Shown here in pieces: positions 6,244 to 8,958 of a DNA stretch of 8,958 nt (the first letter of the stretch is position 1; every line of letters starts with the position of its first letter). The stretch spans positions 1 to 8,958 of the forward strand of contig JAJYKO010000158.1 of assembly GCA_021788565.1 (NCBI GenBank). Direction: 5' to 3'. Source of the DNA: Chloroflexota bacterium. Lineage in GTDB: Bacteria > Chloroflexota > UBA6077. The position numbers were made by a program, and so were the translations under genes. Below the pieces are notes generated by a model. It searched no databases. It was not told where the DNA came from and saw only the letters and a program-made list of their open reading frames with translations.

Positions 6244-6375
6244 ATCATCGGCGGATTCCGGCGATTCTTCAGTGGGTCCAAGGAAGGGGAGGTCTAAAGG
6301 CTTCCCACCCTCTGGTTCTTTCGGCTATTGCTGAAGCAACGATATTAGAGCAGCGGTGCAGAACGGGCTGGTGTC

Positions 6376-6463
6376 AATACGCTTTACTTAAGGACCCTGG
6401 CCCGCTGCGAGCCGGCACCTCCAGGGGGCGAGCCGGCCCTCGGCGGCTTAAGTAAACGGTATT
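6376..6463 (-). repeat. Large inverted repeat after the channel-like gene, with internal direct repeats
   Basis: The arms 6376-6392 and 6447-6463 are 17 bp and match at 15 positions (AATAC, two mismatches, then TTTACTTAAG). The 54-base interior is very GC-rich and has a 10-bp direct repeat GCGAGCCGGC (6407-6416 and 6428-6437) and an inner inverted pair CCCTGG/CCAGGG (6395-6400, 6421-6426). It begins four bases after the stop codon of the minus-strand gene, so its RNA would form a long 3' hairpin that may end or stabilise that message. Terminal repeats of this size could also mark a small non-autonomous mobile element. From 6244 to 6375 I see only a small hairpin (TTGC TGAA GCAA) and no gene. 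Confidence 0.75.
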
Positions 6464-6467
6464 GCGG

Positions 6468-7553
6468 CTAGTGGTTGCTCCGCGGGAGGACGGATACCCT
6501 GAAGACCGGGCCCCGATCCGATGACCACGGCGCGTACGGCGCCATTGTGAGGTTGGCGATGGTGAGTAGCGGGACATCGTAGTTCACCCGCCAACCATTG
6601 AAGTCCAGCCACGCCCGATCCCGGTCGGCGACCAGCGGGACTCCGGCATCTTCCAGGTCCCGGCACGCCTCATCGAACTCCTCGCGCGTGATGGTCGTGG
6701 GGTCTGTCGGCTTCGGGTTTGGGTCATAGGGCACGCTGAAGAAGTCCGCGATGCGGCGCAGCGCTATGTAGCCCGCGCGTATACAGAGATCGGCCTGGGG
6801 GTCGCCCGGTATGTCCACGACCGCGCGGACCAGCGATGCCGCATCCAGCACGGTGCCCGCCGCGGTTACCCACGAACGGTTTGCGTGGTGCGAGCGGAAG
6901 TACACCAACACCGCCAGTGAGGTGTGGCTCTCTTCCACGTCCGCGAACCACTCCTCCCACGCTCTCCACTGTTCGCTCAGTCTGTCCAGCCCATGAATCC
7001 GGTGGAATCGCTTGATCATCTCTACGGCGGAGGGGGGATTACCTGCCCTGACCTCCAGCAGCGTCACGGCGGCCTCGCGGCGTGAGAAGGCCGAGTATAT
7101 GGTCGGCAGGTAGGCGATCAGGAGCGCCACCAGCATCAGGCCAATGGTGGCCTCTGTAAGGGCAAGTACCGTCCTCGGGAAGTCCTCGGCCGAAACGAAG
7201 CCGAGCGTCAGCAGCGAGGAGCCACTCTCTTTGATCGCTGCTTGCGAAGACGTGGTGCCCAGCACCCAGAACATCGCGGCGTAGCCGACTAGAACCAGGA
7301 ACAGCCAGGTTGGAAGCAGTAGCAGCAGGGAAATCGGCGCGAAGAAGGCCATGATCCGATCGCGCGTCTCGTAGGACTCGGACCTGAATGTCAGGAAGTC
7401 GAAGACCCTCCGTATCATGACGAAGACAAAACGGGTGATCACATCCGGTGCTGCCCTCGGCAGGACGAACGTCCGGAGAGTCGAGAGAAGTGCCGCGACG
7501 ACTATGAACAGCCCCGCGAGGAAAGCGATTGCCTGTACAGCCATCATAAGCAA
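6468..7553 (-). CDS. Ion-channel-like membrane protein with large cytosolic domain
   Basis: Cytoplasmic-membrane protein of about 361 residues from the start used here. There is an N-terminal helix (about 3-28), a pair of helices resembling a two-transmembrane potassium channel (about 70-99 and 127-154), and between them a pore-like segment SGSSLLTLGF (110-119) that resembles the TVGYG filter region but is degenerate (TLGF, no following Gly-Asp). The second helix ends YSAFSRREAA, as in Ion_trans_2 channels. Residues from 155 on are soluble and mixed alpha/beta, with no recognised domain. I infer a channel-related protein; ion selectivity is unknown and it may not conduct potassium. Start: TTG 7553 has GGAGGAG nine bases upstream; ATG 7547 or 7544 are close alternatives, and the frame is open to TTG 7601, which lacks a spaced ribosome binding site. 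Confidence 0.72.
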   Translation of the reverse strand: MLMMAVQAIAFLAGLFIVVAALLSTLRTFVLPRAAPDVITRFVFVMIRRVFDFLTFRSESYETRDRIMAFFAPISLLLLLPTWLFLVLVGYAAMFWVLGTTSSQAAIKESGSSLLTLGFVSAEDFPRTVLALTEATIGLMLVALLIAYLPTIYSAFSRREAAVTLLEVRAGNPPSAVEMIKRFHRIHGLDRLSEQWRAWEEWFADVEESHTSLAVLVYFRSHHANRSWVTAAGTVLDAASLVRAVVDIPGDPQADLCIRAGYIALRRIADFFSVPYDPNPKPTDPTTITREEFDEACRDLEDAGVPLVADRDRAWLDFNGWRVNYDVPLLTIANLTMAPYAPWSSDRGPVFRVSVLPRSNH

Positions 7554-7642
7554 TCCTGGTGTCTCCTCCAGTAGAGAGTGAGTTTCACGAAAGTCATCCA
7601 ACCGCCTGATTCAGCATGGAATGGGCCGGGCCGGCACGTCGA

Positions 7643-7667
7643 AGTGTAAGCGGGGTCCGCTTGCACT
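7643..7667 (-). repeat. Hairpin between the pstS remnant and the channel-like gene
   Basis: Arms 7643-7653 and 7657-7667 are 11 bp with one mismatch (wobble-tolerant) around a 3-base loop. On the minus strand it lies 26 bases after the stop codon of the pstS remnant, where a terminator hairpin would be expected, but no T-run follows. Next to it, 7668-7685 (GCTGATAGCTGACAGC-like) resembles the repeat downstream of the intact pstS. Confidence 0.55.
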
Positions 7668-7693
7668 GCTGATAGCTGACAGCCGTTTGTTCG

Positions 7694-7756
7694 CTACTGA
7701 TGCAATGGCTTGCCCTGATACGTGATCGAATTGATCTTGGCCTTGTTCACGGTCGA
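7694..7756 (-). pseudogene. Remnant of a second pstS (3' end only)
   Basis: The minus strand here encodes VNKAKINSITYQGKPLHQ and a TAG stop. The intact PstS in this window ends AAIKSITYQGKPLYQ and TAG. Over the last 13 residues 11 are identical, and over the last 45 bases 35 match by my count, with most differences at third codon positions. This pattern suggests an anciently diverged PstS paralogue that evolved under selection, not a recent copy of the local gene. Upstream of about 7756 no PstS sequence remains; the HD-domain gene starts about 110 bp away in the opposite direction. The frame stays open but there it is antisense to that gene. The remaining spacer, 7757-7864, shows no other gene. 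Confidence 0.7.
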
Positions 7757-7864
7757 GGCGGTCCCCGCTTTGTCCCCCGATGAGCCGCGGCCTTTTCCTC
7801 GATTCCTGCTCCATGGTCTGCTAGACTCGTGAGGACACAAGTACTCACTATGGAGTGATCGGCC

Positions 7865-8743
7865 ATGCAAGACGAAAGCGGCCCACGACCCGAAATCCGG
7901 CAGGTGGAGGGCTTTCCCTCGCCGCCGAAACCGGAGTCGGCGAGAGGCACCGAGCCACTCAGGCCGGCGGAGGTAATCCGGTTTCCCACCAGACACAACA
8001 CCGTGCTCAAGCAGGTGCTCGATCGCATCAATGCCGACGAAGACCTTCATACCATCTGGCGCTGCCAGAACATCAACGCCGTGGACCGGCTGGCGATGAG
8101 CGACCATGGCCCGATCCACATGCAGATAGTGGTGAACATCGCGCTCCGTCTCTTCAGGATGCTGGTTGCCAGCGGGCTCACCCCTAACCTAGTGAAGGAC
8201 CATCAGTTGACCAGCGACGACGCGGAGGTGGTTGTCGCCCTGGCGGCGCTGCTCCACGACGTTGGAATGTCCATCGATCGGGTTAATCACGAGGAGATGG
8301 GGATTTTCCTGGCCCACTACAAGGCGATGGAACTGCTGGACGGTATCTATTCAACGGTGCCGAAGAGAATAGTCGTCTCAGAGACGCTCCACGCCATTCT
8401 CAACCACCGCAGCGATGGCCATCCCATGACCTTGGAGGCGGGAACAATCCGTCTGGCCGACGCGATGGACATGGCCAAGGGGCGCAGCCGCATAGCCTTT
8501 GAGGCGGGCCATATGAACATCCACTCGCTCTCCGCCGCGGCTATCGACGCGGTGGAGATAAAGGAGGGTGAGACGAAGCCGGTGCGAATCACCGTCCATA
8601 TGCTGAACGCGGCCGGACTGTTCCAACTGGACGAGCTTTTGAAGAAGAAGCTGAAGAACTCAGGGCTCGAGCCTCACGTCGAGGTGTTCGCCGACGTCCT
8701 CGGCGACGCGGACAAGCGCCTCTTCGAAACGTACCACCTGTGA
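7865..8743 (+). CDS. HD-domain metal-dependent phosphohydrolase-like protein
   Basis: A 292-residue cytoplasmic protein. After a Pro-rich, probably disordered N-terminus (1-40), it carries an HD-type metal-binding domain: SDHGPIHMQIVVNIALRLF (79-97, His81/His85), LAALLHDVGMS (127-136, with the His131-Asp132 pair), NHEEMG (141-146), HAILNHRSDGHPM (176-188) and LADAMDMAKGRSR (197-209, Asp199). These are the H...HD...D residues of the family, so hydrolytic activity on a phosphorylated substrate is likely; the substrate cannot be told. A C-terminal segment (about 225-285) reads as a small alpha/beta domain. No GGDEF, PAS or synthetase domain is fused, and the HD-GYP signature is absent. ATG 7865 has GGAG nine bases upstream. 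It stands alone between a minus-strand relic and a convergent histidine kinase gene. Confidence 0.85.
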   Translation: MQDESGPRPEIRQVEGFPSPPKPESARGTEPLRPAEVIRFPTRHNTVLKQVLDRINADEDLHTIWRCQNINAVDRLAMSDHGPIHMQIVVNIALRLFRMLVASGLTPNLVKDHQLTSDDAEVVVALAALLHDVGMSIDRVNHEEMGIFLAHYKAMELLDGIYSTVPKRIVVSETLHAILNHRSDGHPMTLEAGTIRLADAMDMAKGRSRIAFEAGHMNIHSLSAAAIDAVEIKEGETKPVRITVHMLNAAGLFQLDELLKKKLKNSGLEPHVEVFADVLGDADKRLFETYHL

Positions 8744-8807
8744 TGGGGATTGGGGGATGGGGGATGGGGGATGGTTCCCCAACACCCATTCCCTATCCCC
8801 CATCCCC
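8744..8807. repeat. G-rich tandem/inverted repeat between convergent genes (quadruplex motif)
   Basis: One base after the HD gene's TGA, four G-runs of 4, 5, 5 and 5 (8745-8748, 8752-8756, 8759-8763, 8766-8770) are separated by 2-3 bases, formed by near-repeats of GGGGGAT. A complementary C-rich stretch, 8791-8807, pairs with it as an imperfect inverted repeat. It may act as a bidirectional terminator between the convergent genes. The C-rich arm also encodes the last residues (GDGG) and the stop codon of the histidine kinase, which suggests that the repeat expanded into, or replaced, that gene's 3' end. Confidence 0.75.
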
Positions 8808-8958
8808 AGCAATGGGCAAGGTGAAGTAGAAAGTGGCCCCTTTGCCCTCAATGCTTTCCACCCAGATCCGGCCGCCGTGGGCCTGCACCACGTGCTTGGC
8901 AATTGCCAGGCCCAGTCCTGTGCCGCTGTTCGAACGGGATCGGTCGGCCTTGTAGAAG
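8793..8958 (-). CDS. Sensor histidine kinase, C-terminal end (runs off right edge); PhoR possible
   Basis: The last 55 codons of a histidine kinase. The visible part covers the end of the ATPase domain: FYKADRSRS at the F-box region, the G2-box sequence [18 protein letters not shown] that closes the ATP lid, then [20 protein letters not shown], the usual terminal strands, and a short tail AGDGG before TAG. The dimerisation/His box and the N and G1 boxes lie outside the window. The FYK/R-x-D-x-S-R-S form resembles PhoR- and ResE-type kinases, and the nearby pst operon and Pho boxes make the phosphate sensor PhoR an attractive guess, but the sensor domain is not visible. Confidence 0.92.
   Translation of the reverse strand, partial: FYKADRSRSNSGTGLGLAIAKHVVQAHGGRIWVESIEGKGATFYFTLPIAGDGG

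Noticed and set aside
6262..6345. tRNA-like stretch (GGTTC-type segment near small stems)
   Set aside because: No cloverleaf with acceptor, D and T arms could be drawn, and the T-loop consensus is absent.
7643..7667. Intrinsic terminator
   Set aside because: The hairpin is good but no T-run follows on either strand, so it is listed only as a repeat.
7694..8119. Minus-strand frame of 141 codons as a complete gene
   Set aside because: Only its last 18-20 codons (PstS-like end) have meaning; the rest is antisense to the HD-domain gene.

Overview
The window reads as chromosomal DNA of a GC-rich bacterium. A Chloroflexota-like origin is the best guess. Two lipoproteins carry long Pro/Ala/Thr linkers after the lipidated Cys, of the 'PTAAPA' kind common in that phylum, and the intergenic spacers hold palindromic, low-complexity repeats. 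No rRNA or taxon marker is present, so this assignment is tentative.

Left part (1-2501, minus strand): the promoter-proximal part of a high-affinity phosphate uptake operon, in the order pstS, pstC, pstA (pstA runs off the left edge). A four-unit Pho box with an exact 11-bp period, followed 9 bp later by a -10-like hexamer, lies upstream of pstS. A perfect 15-bp inverted repeat separates pstS from pstC.

Middle left (2502-5144, plus strand): a spacer of about 580 bp with a strong sigma-70-type promoter and a hairpin next to the ribosome binding site, then an orphan TctC/Bug-type solute-binding lipoprotein and an UlaG-family lactonase, probably one operon. No TctA/TctB membrane subunits and no ascorbate PTS are visible.

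Middle (5229-6243): an unrecognised plus-strand gene whose 5' end appears to be split by a +1 frame change. It converges, with interlocked stop codons, on an unrecognised 121-codon minus-strand gene. Upstream of that small gene is a second four-unit, 11-bp-period Pho box with the same 9-bp spacing to a -10 as in the pstS promoter. This makes the small gene a candidate uncharacterised member of the phosphate-starvation regulon and is the most interesting observation here.

Right part (6376-8958): a large inverted repeat; a membrane protein with ion-channel-like topology (minus); a remnant encoding only the last 15-20 residues of a second, diverged PstS; an HD-domain protein (plus); a G-rich/C-rich repeat spacer; and the C-terminal end of a sensor histidine kinase (minus), which could be PhoR given the surroundings.

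Together the window looks like a phosphate-regulon neighbourhood (pst operon, second Pho-box gene, pstS relic, possible PhoR) interrupted by an unrelated tctC-ulaG operon. Tools for homology search were not available; family calls rest on recognised motifs.
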